Positions 1-7,274 are shown, numbered from the stretch's first letter. The stretch: DNA of 12,309 nt from Candidatus Galligastranaerophilus intestinigallinarum (GCA_018715855.1 DVKW01000195.1:1-12309); one strand, 5' to 3'. The notes: generated from the letters alone by a model not told the origin. Made by a program: numbers and translations.

Positions 1-65
1 AAATAATAAAATTTTAAGTCTTGAACAAAGGTTAAAATAATGATAATATAAGGTTATAGAACTTG

Positions 66-99
66 AATGCAACATAATGAACATTATGGGGCATTTTTT
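66..99 (+). terminator. Weak intrinsic terminator-like hairpin, rightward
   Basis: The arms AATGC (66-70) and GCATT (91-95) pair. After a 2-by-2 internal mismatch (AA against GG), CATAATG (73-79) pairs with CATTATG (82-88) around a very short AA loop, or a 4-nt loop if the innermost pair opens. A run of six T follows on the plus strand (94-99), so it would stop transcription arriving from a rightward gene left of the window, convergent with the calpain-like gene. On the minus strand no T run follows the hairpin, so it is a poor terminator for the leftward gene ending at 117. The stem is AT-rich and interrupted. Confidence 0.35.
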
Positions 100-116
100 A
101 TGGGTAAAAAACTTTT

Positions 117-2231
117 TTAGTTATATTTCGGATGCGCTATAGCAGCATAAGTGAAATTATCCAAAAATTCCTTATATGTAAGTTCTTTTTCAAAAAGCGT
201 ATTCATAGGGTCTTTAATTATAAACCTAAGCTCGCTTGTTTTTTCATCTCTTGCAATTTGAACAGAATATGCGTGGTTTTGCCTTATTCCAATATCATTG
301 TTTGATTTATTGCTTGTTGCTGCCAAAAGGACAGTATTTAAAACATTTTCTTCCAATGAAAGTTCTTCTATAAAGCTGCATCTGCCAAAATCATTATTAA
401 AACTATGAACGGATGGATAAAAATCAAAAGCTCTAAGTGCTAAAATTTGGTTTCCGCCATCAGAATAAGGGTTTTTCGAAGATGTTCTTTCAGTATCACT
501 CGGAACTATATTGTTATAAACATCCAATGGAATAGCCCCTATTGATATTGGTTCATTGCACTCATTTTTTTCATAATAATTTTTATATCTTGTTAAAATT
601 CTTTTCATTCTTTGAATGTCGTTTTCTGAATATTTTTCTTTTGCTTCATTTGAAGAAAGTTCTGCAAGCTTTTCTTCTATAAAACTATGAGAAAAATAAA
701 CCTGTTTAATAGAAGTATCAACAAAAGTTTCAGAAGCCAGTTTTGGGTCATCTAAACATTTTTCTGCAAGCTCCAAAAATTCTTCAATTTCTTCTTTTGA
801 ATAATTAAACCCATCTATTTCATTATAAGCCTTTAGGCCATTTGCTTCTAAATGTTTAAATTTAGCATATTGGCGCCTTATATTTTTTAGCGCTTTTGTT
901 TCTTGTTCAATTTCATAGGCTTCTTCAATAAGCCTTAAGCCTTCGCAAGTTCCTGAAAAATATCCTCTGTTTTTTTCAAGAGCAGGTAAAAGAGTTTTAC
1001 TTGCATCTAAAAATTCAAAAGAATTTAAGCTATTTTTTACACTTTTACCATTAAATGTTGTATATCCACCTAAACAAACATCTAATGTGCCATCTTCATT
1101 TTCTCTAAAACATTTTAAAATTTCATATCTTGTTTTGGGGTTAGAATAAAGAGCATCCAATGTTGATATAAACCAGCAATTGCCTTGTTCTTGCTGAGTA
1201 TATGCAAACCTTTCAACCGGTGGAAAAAGCTCTAAATAGGTTTCTTTAGTTAACCCTAATTCCTTTTTTCTTTCAGGGTTTGTTATTATAAAAATATTTC
1301 TTTTGCCTTTAAGGTGGTAAACATCGCCTGTTTTTAAGCTGTTAAAGGCTTCTTTATGGCTTTCAAATTCCGGCACAAAAACATCTTTTGGGTTTTTCCC
1401 TTCAGCGTAAGAATTAAACAATAAATCAATATCTGAAAGTGCATTTTTATTAAAACCAACATCTTTAAATCCTGTTGCTGCCAAATTAACCGGCAATTTG
1501 CCTTCATCAATCAATTGCAGAAGCATTTCATAATTGCTGGCTTGAACACTGCCATTATAAAAAGCTTTTTGTATATTGTTCATTGTATTATCCAATATTC
1601 CAAATGATAGGCCAGATAGCGTTTGTTCTAAATTGCCTTTTGCAAGACGTTCATATATTTCATCTTTTGAAATTTCGCCGTACAAAAATTCTGTTAAGTC
1701 ACCAACGCCCAATTTATCTGTAATTTTTAACACCAAATCGGTATCTGAATTTTTAATTTTTTCCCATTCTTCATCATTTAACATTATTAATCTACGAACT
1801 GAGGCTGTTGTTTCAGGGGTTATTAACCCAAAATCATTCAGTTTATCAAAAAATGAATCATCAGAAAAAAAGCTGTCGTCCAGAAACATTACATAGTAGT
1901 TTTCACATGAGCTAAAACTATTCTTGCTTGCAATATCATTCAACATTAATGCTTGAACAAATTTGCGCCTGCTTTGGTTAATATCAGGGTATGAATCTAA
2001 AAGTGTTTGATATTCTATTGGTAAAGTTTCACCTTCATAATTTAAATGGGGCTTTTTTGTTTGCAATTCAAAAATATCGCCATTTGCAACAAGGGATGTT
2101 CTTTTTGAACTTTTATATGAAGATGTTCTAACAGGTGCATTATTTTGCACTGTTGAAGAATTTTTATAAGTAGTGTTGTTTCTTTTATTTGCTCTAAATT
2201 GCGGATGAATTTTAATTATATTTGAAGTCAA
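117..2231 (-). CDS. Calpain-like (family C2) cysteine protease domain protein, 704 aa
   Basis: The segment around residues 345-362 contains QGNCWF followed by a helix-like STLDAL, matching the active-site Cys motif of calpain-family peptidases (calpain: GDCW), with Cys352 as nucleophile and Gln349 near the oxyanion position. NHAYSV supplies His653, and IKDPMN aligns with the calpain NPWG motif, putting Asp674 where calpains have Asn. LLPALEKNRGYF near residues 415-425, with EEAYE shortly after, resembles the calpain LLEKAYAK segment. Cys-to-His spacing is about 300 residues against about 157 in animal calpains; the extra part (roughly 440-565) looks charged, helical and possibly coiled-coil. 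Residues 1-60 are polar and low-complexity, and 60-330 are unassigned. I see no signal peptide or membrane helix, so a cytoplasmic location, or secretion by a leaderless route, is inferred. The start is TTG with no Shine-Dalgarno sequence and is uncertain; the first internal Met is near residue 95. The gene lies beyond the ribosomal operon terminator, so it is probably transcribed separately. Protease activity and substrate are inference. Confidence 0.7.
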   Translation of the reverse strand: MTSNIIKIHPQFRANKRNNTTYKNSSTVQNNAPVRTSSYKSSKRTSLVANGDIFELQTKKPHLNYEGETLPIEYQTLLDSYPDINQSRRKFVQALMLNDIASKNSFSSCENYYVMFLDDSFFSDDSFFDKLNDFGLITPETTASVRRLIMLNDEEWEKIKNSDTDLVLKITDKLGVGDLTEFLYGEISKDEIYERLAKGNLEQTLSGLSFGILDNTMNNIQKAFYNGSVQASNYEMLLQLIDEGKLPVNLAATGFKDVGFNKNALSDIDLLFNSYAEGKNPKDVFVPEFESHKEAFNSLKTGDVYHLKGKRNIFIITNPERKKELGLTKETYLELFPPVERFAYTQQEQGNCWFISTLDALYSNPKTRYEILKCFRENEDGTLDVCLGGYTTFNGKSVKNSLNSFEFLDASKTLLPALEKNRGYFSGTCEGLRLIEEAYEIEQETKALKNIRRQYAKFKHLEANGLKAYNEIDGFNYSKEEIEEFLELAEKCLDDPKLASETFVDTSIKQVYFSHSFIEEKLAELSSNEAKEKYSENDIQRMKRILTRYKNYYEKNECNEPISIGAIPLDVYNNIVPSDTERTSSKNPYSDGGNQILALRAFDFYPSVHSFNNDFGRCSFIEELSLEENVLNTVLLAATSNKSNNDIGIRQNHAYSVQIARDEKTSELRFIIKDPMNTLFEKELTYKEFLDNFTYAAIAHPKYN

Positions 2232-2241
2232 ATTAGGGATA

Positions 2242-2247
2242 TTTATA
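2242..2247 (-). promoter_or_regulatory. Possible -10 element (TATAAA) for the calpain-like gene
   Basis: On the minus strand TATAAA lies 10 nt before the TTG start at 2231. If it is a -10 box, transcription would begin about 4 nt before the start codon, giving an almost leaderless mRNA, which would fit the absence of a ribosome binding site. No convincing -35 box lies 16-18 nt upstream, and the region is so AT-rich that chance matches are common. The palindrome TTTTGTAAAA (2249-2258) sits immediately upstream. Confidence 0.2.
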
Positions 2248-2285
2248 GTTTTACAAAACAGGTAAAGCTAAAAAATTGACGAACA

Positions 2286-2315
2286 AAAAACGGGGGCAAT
2301 TGAACCCCCGTTTTT
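2286..2315 (-). terminator. Intrinsic terminator of the ribosomal protein operon
   Basis: CGGGGG (2291-2296) pairs perfectly with CCCCCG (2305-2310) around an 8-nt loop, flanked by five A (2286-2290) and five T (2311-2315) that extend the stem to 11 bp. Read leftward, the hairpin lies 15 nt past the rpsI stop codon and is followed by a T run (TTTTTTG from 2290 downward). The flanking A and T runs make it potentially bidirectional, but no rightward gene reaches it here. Confidence 0.92.
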
Positions 2316-2330
2316 GATATATAAAAAAGA

Positions 2331-2735
2331 TTATCTTTTTGAGAATTGGAATCTTTTTCTTGCTCTTTTTCTACCGTATTTTTTACGTTCTTTAATTCTT
2401 GCATCACGGGTTAATAAACCTTCTTGTTTTAAAACAGGTTTATATTCTTCATTCATTGCAAGAAGTGCTCTTGAAATTGCGTGTTTAATAGCATCAGCTT
2501 GTGCTGAAACGCCGCCGCCAACTGCTTTAACTCTGATATCAAGTTTATCTTGGTTATCTGTTAAAACAAGAGGTCTAAAAATTAACATTTCAAGAGAAGG
2601 ACGGTTTCCAAAATAGCCTTTTAATGTTTTACCGTTAACAAATATTCTGCCTTTGCCTGATACGACTTTAGCAACGGCAATTGAACATTTTCTTCTTCCG
2701 GTTTTAACAATTTCGTTTTTATTTTCAACTGCCAT
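2331..2735 (-). CDS. rpsI: Small-subunit ribosomal protein S9
   Basis: S9 is a 30S head protein whose C-terminal tail reaches toward the P-site tRNA. The 134-residue product has the expected N-terminal GRRKCSIAVAKV segment, the GGGVSAQADAIKHAISRAL core helix region, and the basic C-terminal run DARIKERKKYGRKRARKRFQ ending in the diagnostic SKR. Length is normal. The ATG overlaps the rplM stop codon by one base (TAATG), and an AAAGGAG ribosome binding site lies within the last codons of rplM, so the two are translationally coupled as in most bacteria. It is the last gene of the leftward operon, 15 nt before a strong terminator. Cyanobacteria often have rpmE next; it is absent here. Confidence 0.98.
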   Translation of the reverse strand: MAVENKNEIVKTGRRKCSIAVAKVVSGKGRIFVNGKTLKGYFGNRPSLEMLIFRPLVLTDNQDKLDIRVKAVGGGVSAQADAIKHAISRALLAMNEEYKPVLKQEGLLTRDARIKERKKYGRKRARKRFQFSKR

Positions 2736-3178
2736 TATTTGTTTTCTCCTTTAAATTCATATTTAACAGGTTTTTGAGCTTCATGGTTGTGGTTTGGACC
2801 TGTGTAAATTTTCAATTTTGTAAATTGTTGTGCGCCCAATGTGTTGTGCGGGAGCATGCCTTTAACAGCTTTTTCTAAAGGAAGTCTTGCGTCTTTTTCC
2901 ATTAATTCTTTGAAAGAAGCTGAACGAAGGCCGCCCGGGTAGCCTGTGTGGTGGTAATAAATTTTGTCTGTTTCTTTATTGCCTGAAACTTTAATTTTAT
3001 CGGCATTAATAACAATGACAAAATCGCCCGTGTCAACGTTTGGTGTATATTGGGGCTTATTTTTACCGCGAAGAAGATTTGCAATAACAACGGCTAATCT
3101 GCCCAATGTTTGACCATCAGCATCGATTAAGTGCCATTTTCTTTCAACTTCAAGCGGTTTTGCGCTATAAGTTTTCAT
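2735..3178 (-). CDS. rplM: Large-subunit ribosomal protein L13
   Basis: L13 is an early-assembling 50S protein. The 147-residue product shows the family hallmarks in order: an N-terminal [45 protein letters not shown], the [13 protein letters not shown] loop, and a [13 protein letters not shown] segment followed by [16 protein letters not shown]. Length matches typical L13 (about 142-150). The ATG overlaps the truA stop by one base (TAATG); only a weak AAAGG lies upstream, so coupling to truA translation is likely. It is paired with rpsI, as in nearly all bacteria. Confidence 0.98.
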   Translation of the reverse strand: MKTYSAKPLEVERKWHLIDADGQTLGRLAVVIANLLRGKNKPQYTPNVDTGDFVIVINADKIKVSGNKETDKIYYHHTGYPGGLRSASFKELMEKDARLPLEKAVKGMLPHNTLGAQQFTKLKIYTGPNHNHEAQKPVKYEFKGENK

Positions 3179-3954
3179 TATTTATTTGCCTTTCTTATGT
3201 TATTTACATATAAAATGGGGTCATCATACCCCGTTTTAATAAGCGTGAGCCCTTTGGCATCAACGTTTGCGCCTGCCTGTTTTCTTTCTTTTGAATTAAG
3301 AACATCTTTCATAAAGCTTGGGTTAAGGTTCTTTGATTCAATCAAAAGCAAGGTTCCCACGATTGCTCTCACCATATTGTATAAAAACCTGTTTCCTACA
3401 ATATCGATAAGAATATATTCCGCATCTCGCCTAACATTTGCATAATAAATTGTGCAAATTTTAGAAGGGTTATCTGATACGGATTTAAAAGAACTAAAGT
3501 CAAATTCGCCAACAAGGTGGTTAATTGCTTGGTTCATTCTGTTTTCATCAAGCTTTAACCTTGTATGAATGACACATTCATCAAACACAGACTTCTTGAA
3601 GAGCGAGTTATTTATTTTATATTGATAATGCCTGTAGGTTGCCTGTTTTTGAGCATGAAATGAAGCAACAACGGGTTCAATTTCAAAAACACGGATTTTT
3701 TCGGGCAAAATCGAGTTTAATTTTATCAGGAATTTATTTTCATCTGCTATTTCACAAGAATCAAAATGCGCTGTTTGGCATTTTGCGCTAACGTTTGCAT
3801 CTGTTCTTCCCGACATATAGACTTTAGTTTTTATTCTTGTCAATGTACTGATTGCTTTTTCAAGCTCTCCTTGAATTGTAGGCCCGTTTTTTTGAATTTG
3901 TGAACCCAAAAAGCCAAGCCCTAAATATTCAAAAGAGATTTTATAGCGTTTCAA
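3178..3954 (-). CDS. truA: tRNA pseudouridine(38-40) synthase TruA
   Basis: TruA converts uridines 38-40 of the tRNA anticodon arm to pseudouridine. The 258-residue protein carries the catalytic motif as [10 protein letters not shown] with Asp52 (canonical GRTDAGVHA), TIQGELEKA upstream, AHFD just downstream, an [10 protein letters not shown] segment around the conserved active-site Tyr, and [11 protein letters not shown] in the C-terminal half, so the enzyme looks intact. Motif 1 is unusual: [11 protein letters not shown] replaces the common DGTxxxGWQRQ, and Gly and His of the catalytic loop are Asn and Ser. The start is TTG, 3 nt after the rplQ stop and in the same frame, with no visible Shine-Dalgarno sequence; initiation probably depends on ribosomes terminating on rplQ. 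Position between rplQ and rplM matches cyanobacterial operons. Confidence 0.93.
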   Translation of the reverse strand: MKRYKISFEYLGLGFLGSQIQKNGPTIQGELEKAISTLTRIKTKVYMSGRTDANVSAKCQTAHFDSCEIADENKFLIKLNSILPEKIRVFEIEPVVASFHAQKQATYRHYQYKINNSLFKKSVFDECVIHTRLKLDENRMNQAINHLVGEFDFSSFKSVSDNPSKICTIYYANVRRDAEYILIDIVGNRFLYNMVRAIVGTLLLIESKNLNPSFMKDVLNSKERKQAGANVDAKGLTLIKTGYDDPILYVNNIRKANK

Positions 3955-3957
3955 TTT

Positions 3958-4386
3958 TTATACCAATTGAATTAACGCCATTTCGCTGGCATCGCCTCTT
4001 CTTGGCACAAGTCTCATAATTCTTGTGTAGCCGCCATTTCTTGAAGCGTATTTTTTGCCGATAACTACAAATAATTGTCTTAAAACAGATTGTTTGGGAA
4101 GTTTTTCGCCTTCAGCTAAAGTTTCTTTAACTTCGCCTGTTTCAAGGTTAATATATTTGTCTGTTTCTTTATCGAAAATGAATTTAAGAGCTTGTCTTCT
4201 TGCAGCCAAATCGCCTTTTTTAGCAAAAGTAATGATGTTTTCTGCATAAGGTTTTAAGGCTTTTGCTCTTGCCATTGTCGTTGTTATTTCACCGTTTAAG
4301 AAAAGTTCTGTAGCCAAAGATCTCATTAAAGCTTTTCTTTGGTCAGCAGCCTTTGATAAGTGGTGTCTTTTGCATTGGTGTCTCAT
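3958..4386 (-). CDS. rplQ: Large-subunit ribosomal protein L17 with internal insertion
   Basis: L17 is a 50S protein lying near the peptide exit tunnel. The N-terminus (MRHQCKRHHLSKAADQRKAL) is a variant of the canonical MRHxxxxxxLgRxxxHRkAL. ITTTMARAKALKPYAENIIT and the C-terminal RNGGYTRIMRLVPRRGDAS are classical. At 142 residues it is longer than the usual 116-130. The extra length sits around residues 71-99, a charged stretch containing INLETGEVKETLAEGEKL, where most L17 have a short turn. ATG start with AAAGG about 9 nt upstream. It follows rpoA by 26 nt, as in nearly all bacteria, and precedes truA by 3 nt. Confidence 0.97.
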   Translation of the reverse strand: MRHQCKRHHLSKAADQRKALMRSLATELFLNGEITTTMARAKALKPYAENIITFAKKGDLAARRQALKFIFDKETDKYINLETGEVKETLAEGEKLPKQSVLRQLFVVIGKKYASRNGGYTRIMRLVPRRGDASEMALIQLV

Positions 4387-4412
4387 TTTTATTTACCTTT
4401 TTACTTTTTTAA

Positions 4413-5393
4413 CTAAATTAATTCTAAATCATCAACGCCTTCAGGGTTTGGTTGAAGGTCGAGGCCCAATTCGTGCAATTTTTCAATAACTTCGTCTGAA
4501 GATTTTTTGCCGAAGTTTTTGATGTTCAATAAATCATGTTCTGATTTTTTCAATAATTCAGCCATTGAATTAATGCTTGCACGTTTTAAGCAGTTATATG
4601 CACGAACTGAAAGTTCCAAATCTTCGATTGTATAGTTTGAAGTTTGTTCTTCAGGTTCTTTTTCTTCAATTTCTTCTGCAATAATTTGTGATGTTGCAGG
4701 TTGGCCTGTAATTGCAGCAATTTGTTTGAAGTGGTCAATCAAAAGGTTAGCGGCTTTTGCCAAAGCTTGTGTAACTTCAACAGAACCGTTTGACCAAATT
4801 TCGATTGTTAATTTATCATAATCAAGAACTTCACCGACTCTGGCAGGTTCAACGATGTAGCTTACACGTTTGATTGGCATAAATGCAGCATCAATCGGAA
4901 GCATATCGATTGGCATACCATTTTTTTGTTCTTTAAGAGGGTCGATATTTACATAGCCTTTACCTGTGCTTACAACGATATCAGCGTGGAATGAACCGCC
5001 TTCTGCGATTGTGCAGATAAGGCAATCGGGGTTAACAATTTTAACACCTGAAGGAAGCTGAATATCAGAAGCTAAAACTGGCCCGGGGGTTGTAGCATCG
5101 ATTCTTAAGTGTTGAACTTCATCGGTTTCGCATTTCAATACAAGTGATTTTAAATTGAGCATAATGTCAATTACATCTTCAACAATACCGGGGATTGAAG
5201 TGTATTCGTGAGTAATACCTTCAATTCTGACAGCTGTAACGGCAGCGCCTTCCAAGCTTGATAATAAAACTCTTCTTAAAGAGTTACCGATTGTTGCGCC
5301 ATAACCTCTTTCAAGGGGTTCGATACAGAATTTACCGTATTGTGAACCGTCTGAACTTGTAGTTGTATTTACGTTTTTAATCTTAAGTTCCAT
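4413..5393 (-). CDS. rpoA: DNA-directed RNA polymerase subunit alpha
   Basis: Alpha dimerises to nucleate assembly of beta and beta-prime, and its C-terminal domain binds UP elements and activators. The 326-residue length is standard (E. coli 329). The N-terminal domain (about 1-235) contains ERGYGATIGNSLRRVLLSS and the EYTSIPGIVEDVIDIMLNLK region; an acidic linker (EEIEEKEPEEQ) follows. The C-terminal domain begins near residue 256 and keeps Arg264 in SVRAYNCLK and Asn293 in KNFGKKS, equivalent to the E. coli DNA-contact residues Arg265 and Asn294, so UP-element recognition should be possible; this suits the very AT-rich promoter regions in the window. ATG start with AGGAG 9 nt upstream. It lies between rpsD and rplQ. 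Confidence 0.98.
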   Translation of the reverse strand: MELKIKNVNTTTSSDGSQYGKFCIEPLERGYGATIGNSLRRVLLSSLEGAAVTAVRIEGITHEYTSIPGIVEDVIDIMLNLKSLVLKCETDEVQHLRIDATTPGPVLASDIQLPSGVKIVNPDCLICTIAEGGSFHADIVVSTGKGYVNIDPLKEQKNGMPIDMLPIDAAFMPIKRVSYIVEPARVGEVLDYDKLTIEIWSNGSVEVTQALAKAANLLIDHFKQIAAITGQPATSQIIAEEIEEKEPEEQTSNYTIEDLELSVRAYNCLKRASINSMAELLKKSEHDLLNIKNFGKKSSDEVIEKLHELGLDLQPNPEGVDDLELI

Positions 5394-5412
5394 TAATTTT
5401 TTCTCCTAATCA

Positions 5413-6015
5413 TTATTTAGAGTAGTATTCAATAACGAGCTGTTCTTTAAATTCAGGGTCCATTTCTTCTCTGTTGGGGACTCTGTCGAATGTGATTTGG
5501 AAGCTGTTATAATCAACTGTTAACCAAGCATAGTTTAAAGCCATATCGATTGATTCTTTAATTGCTTTAATAAATTCTTTGCTTGATTCCTTAACGGTAA
5601 CAACGTCGCCTGCTTTTAACAAATAAGAAGGAACGTCTACCTTTTTGCCGTTCACAAGGATGTGAGCGTGGTTTACGATTTGTCTTGCTTGTTTTCTTGT
5701 GATGGCAAATCCGGCTCTAAATATAACGTTATCAAGACGGCTTTCAAGCATTTGAAGCATTAATGTGCCTGTAACGCCTGTTTTTCTTGATGCGTTTTCA
5801 TAGTATTTTGCAAATTGTTTTTCTGAAACAAGATATGTAAGACGGATTTTTTGTTTTTCTTTTAATTGAAGCGCATAATCAGATGGTTTCTTTCTCATTG
5901 CGCCGTGTTGACCTGAGGGGTTAGTCCTCATTGATGACGTTAATTTACGGTTGGACAAATCCTTAACGCCAAAGTTTCTATATAATTTATTAGAGGGTCC
6001 AGTATATCTAGCCAA
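5413..6015 (-). CDS. rpsD: Small-subunit ribosomal protein S4, cysteine-free type
   Basis: S4 is a primary 16S rRNA-binding assembly protein of the 30S body. The 200-residue product starts MARYTGP, has NPSGQHG and SDYALQLKEKQKIRLTYLVSE, and an S4 RNA-binding domain at about residues 90-150 (LESRLDNVIFRAGF, ARQIVNHAHILVNGK, LKAGDVV). It contains no cysteine, so the N-terminal zinc-binding Cys set of the C+ type is absent; this short C- form resembles cyanobacterial and plastid S4. The TTG start is well supported: it gives the conserved N-terminus and is preceded by AAGGAG with an 8-nt spacer. In most cyanobacteria rpsD lies elsewhere; here it sits between rpsK and rpoA, as in many other bacteria. 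S4 represses its own operon in several bacteria, but no regulatory structure is visible here. Confidence 0.98.
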   Translation of the reverse strand: MARYTGPSNKLYRNFGVKDLSNRKLTSSMRTNPSGQHGAMRKKPSDYALQLKEKQKIRLTYLVSEKQFAKYYENASRKTGVTGTLMLQMLESRLDNVIFRAGFAITRKQARQIVNHAHILVNGKKVDVPSYLLKAGDVVTVKESSKEFIKAIKESIDMALNYAWLTVDYNSFQITFDRVPNREEMDPEFKEQLVIEYYSK

Positions 6016-6023
6016 TTTTATTG

Positions 6024-6029
6024 CTCCTT
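6024..6029 (-). promoter_or_regulatory. Ribosome binding site fixing the TTG start of rpsD
   Basis: On the minus strand AAGGAG lies 8 nt before the TTG codon at 6013-6015. This strong site, with the conserved MARYTGP N-terminus that follows, shows that TTG is the real rpsD initiator. It is the best evidence in the window that TTG starts are used by this organism. Confidence 0.9.
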
Positions 6030-6033
6030 ATGT

Positions 6034-6420
6034 TTATACTCTACGTTTTTTAGGAGGACGGCATCCGTTGTGAGGGATAGGCGTTACATCCTTAATTAAT
6101 GTAATTTCAAGACCGGCAGCTTGAATAGCTCTGATTGCTGTTTCTCTGCCTGAACCCGGCCCTTTAATAAACACTTCAACTTTTTTCATGCCTTGATCGA
6201 TTGATTTTTTAGCAACCAATTCAGCGGCAGATTGTGCTGCAAAAGGAGTTCCTTTTCTAGCGCCTTTGAAACCGCAAGCACCTGCAGAAGCCCATGCAAC
6301 AGCATTACCTTGAGTATCTGTTGAAGTTACAATAGTGTTATTGAATGTGCTTTGAATATGCACAACACCTTGTAAGATATTCTTTCTTTCTTTCTTTTTG
6401 GTTTTTATAGGTTTAGCCAT
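6034..6420 (-). CDS. rpsK: Small-subunit ribosomal protein S11
   Basis: S11 sits on the 30S platform near the E-site mRNA path. The 128-residue protein has the expected [18 protein letters not shown] core, [21 protein letters not shown], the [19 protein letters not shown] segment, and the conserved C-terminal [18 protein letters not shown]. Length is normal, with an ordinary lysine-rich N-terminal extension. ATG start with AAGGAA 9 nt upstream. It lies 37 nt after rpsM and 18 nt before rpsD. Confidence 0.99.
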   Translation of the reverse strand: MAKPIKTKKKERKNILQGVVHIQSTFNNTIVTSTDTQGNAVAWASAGACGFKGARKGTPFAAQSAAELVAKKSIDQGMKKVEVFIKGPGSGRETAIRAIQAAGLEITLIKDVTPIPHNGCRPPKKRRV

Positions 6421-6457
6421 TTTATATTATTCCTTTTTAGTATTTCTTTTTAATTAA

Positions 6458-6826
6458 CTACTTTTTCTTGCCTGCGATTGGGCCTGTTTTTTTACCGCGT
6501 CTTGTTCTTGCGTTTGTTTTTGTTCTTTGACCCCTTACAGGTAATTTCTTTTTGTGGCGGTAGCCTCTGTAGCTGCCGATTTCTTGTAATCTTTTGATGT
6601 TTAATGATTCATTTCTTTTTAAGTCACCTTCGATTGTGTAGTGAGAAATTTCATTTCTTAATTTTTTAATATCTTCATCTGTTAAATCGTCGGTTCTTAA
6701 ATCTTCTGAAATGTTGCAAGCTGCCAATATATTTTTTGAAGCGGTAGGCCCGATTCCGTATATATAGGTCAATGATATAACCATTCTTTTGTTACGGGGT
6801 AAATCAACCCCAACGAGTCTTGCCAT
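6458..6826 (-). CDS. rpsM: Small-subunit ribosomal protein S13
   Basis: S13 is a 30S head protein forming intersubunit bridges with the 50S and contacting P-site tRNA through its basic tail. The 122-residue product begins [14 protein letters not shown], has the [10 protein letters not shown] helix-two-turns-helix region, the [19 protein letters not shown] signature and the basic C-terminal [12 protein letters not shown]. Length is typical. ATG start with AGGAG 12 nt upstream, a slightly long spacer. It follows rpmJ by 46 nt, the longest internal gap of the operon; I see no extra gene in the gap. Confidence 0.99.
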   Translation of the reverse strand: MARLVGVDLPRNKRMVISLTYIYGIGPTASKNILAACNISEDLRTDDLTDEDIKKLRNEISHYTIEGDLKRNESLNIKRLQEIGSYRGYRHKKKLPVRGQRTKTNARTRRGKKTGPIAGKKK

Positions 6827-6872
6827 AATTAATTTATTCTCCTATGATTGTTTTCTTTTAATTTGTGCCGAA

Positions 6873-6989
6873 TTAACCCTGTCTTTGTTTGTGTTTAGGG
6901 TATTTTTTACATACGACAGTAATTCTGCCTCTTCTTTTAATAACTTTGCAATCTTTGCAAATTGGTTTTACTGATGCTCTGACTTTCAT
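6873..6989 (-). CDS. rpmJ: Large-subunit ribosomal protein L36, 38 aa
   Basis: This short gene was read directly from the sequence. The 38-residue product starts [20 protein letters not shown] and continues [18 protein letters not shown] before TAA. Cys11, Cys14, Cys27 and His33 form the L36 zinc ribbon, so this is the zinc-binding (C+) form. L36 is a small 50S protein that joins late in assembly. The ATG is preceded by AAGGA with a 7-nt spacer. It lies 13 nt after infA and before rpsM, the standard bacterial order. The zinc-type L36 contrasts with the cysteine-free S4 in the same operon. Confidence 0.97.
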   Translation of the reverse strand: MKVRASVKPICKDCKVIKRRGRITVVCKKYPKHKQRQG

Positions 6990-7002
6990 TATTTTTTCCT
7001 TT

Positions 7003-7218
7003 TTATTTAAGTCTGTAAGTAATTCTGCCTCTTGTGAGGTCATATGGTGTCATTTCAACTTTTACTTTATCTCCGGGGAGTATTCTTATGAAATTTTTTC
7101 TGATTTTTCCCGAGATGTGAGCCAAAATTTCATGTCCGTTTTCAAGTTCAACTCTAAACATTGCATTTGGCATTGCTTCTAAGATTGTGCCTTCAAATTC
7201 TATTACGTCTTTTGACAT
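7003..7218 (-). CDS. infA: Translation initiation factor IF-1
   Basis: IF-1 is a single OB-fold protein that occupies the 30S A site during initiation. The 71-residue product has the complete family pattern: [21 protein letters not shown], the [23 protein letters not shown] strand-loop region, [19 protein letters not shown] and a terminal TYRLK. The ATG is preceded by AAAGGA with a 6-nt spacer. It is the first gene of the leftward operon. The usual upstream neighbours (secY, adk, map) are absent: the next DNA is a divergent control region, so the large ribosomal cluster is split here. Confidence 0.98.
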   Translation of the reverse strand: MSKDVIEFEGTILEAMPNAMFRVELENGHEILAHISGKIRKNFIRILPGDKVKVEMTPYDLTRGRITYRLK

Positions 7219-7274
7219 TAGTTTCCTTTATTTTTTTGTTACATTTTCGCTTATTTTCAAGTTAAGCATAATCA

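Noticed and set aside
1576..1896. Rightward 106-codon open frame opposite the calpain-like gene
   Set aside because: It lies entirely within and antisense to a longer gene with recognisable motifs, has no ribosome binding site I could see, and its translation resembles no family.
2424..2435. TGTTTTAAAACA palindrome inside rpsI, matching the core of the intergenic palindrome
   Set aside because: It is in conserved coding sequence (codons for KPVLKQ), so it is explained by the protein; it argues against the palindrome being highly specific.
2902..3090. Leftward 62-codon frame inside rplM
   Set aside because: It is a shifted-frame shadow of the unmistakable L13 gene.
6789..7182. Two overlapping rightward open frames opposite rpmJ and infA
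   Set aside because: The opposite strand encodes complete L36 and IF-1; the rightward translations are antisense shadows.
2331..7218. Firmicutes origin suggested by low GC and the truA-rplM-rpsI order
   Set aside because: The ECF transporter genes common between rplQ and truA in Firmicutes are absent, and S4 and RpoD look cyanobacterial. This remains a judgement without a tree.
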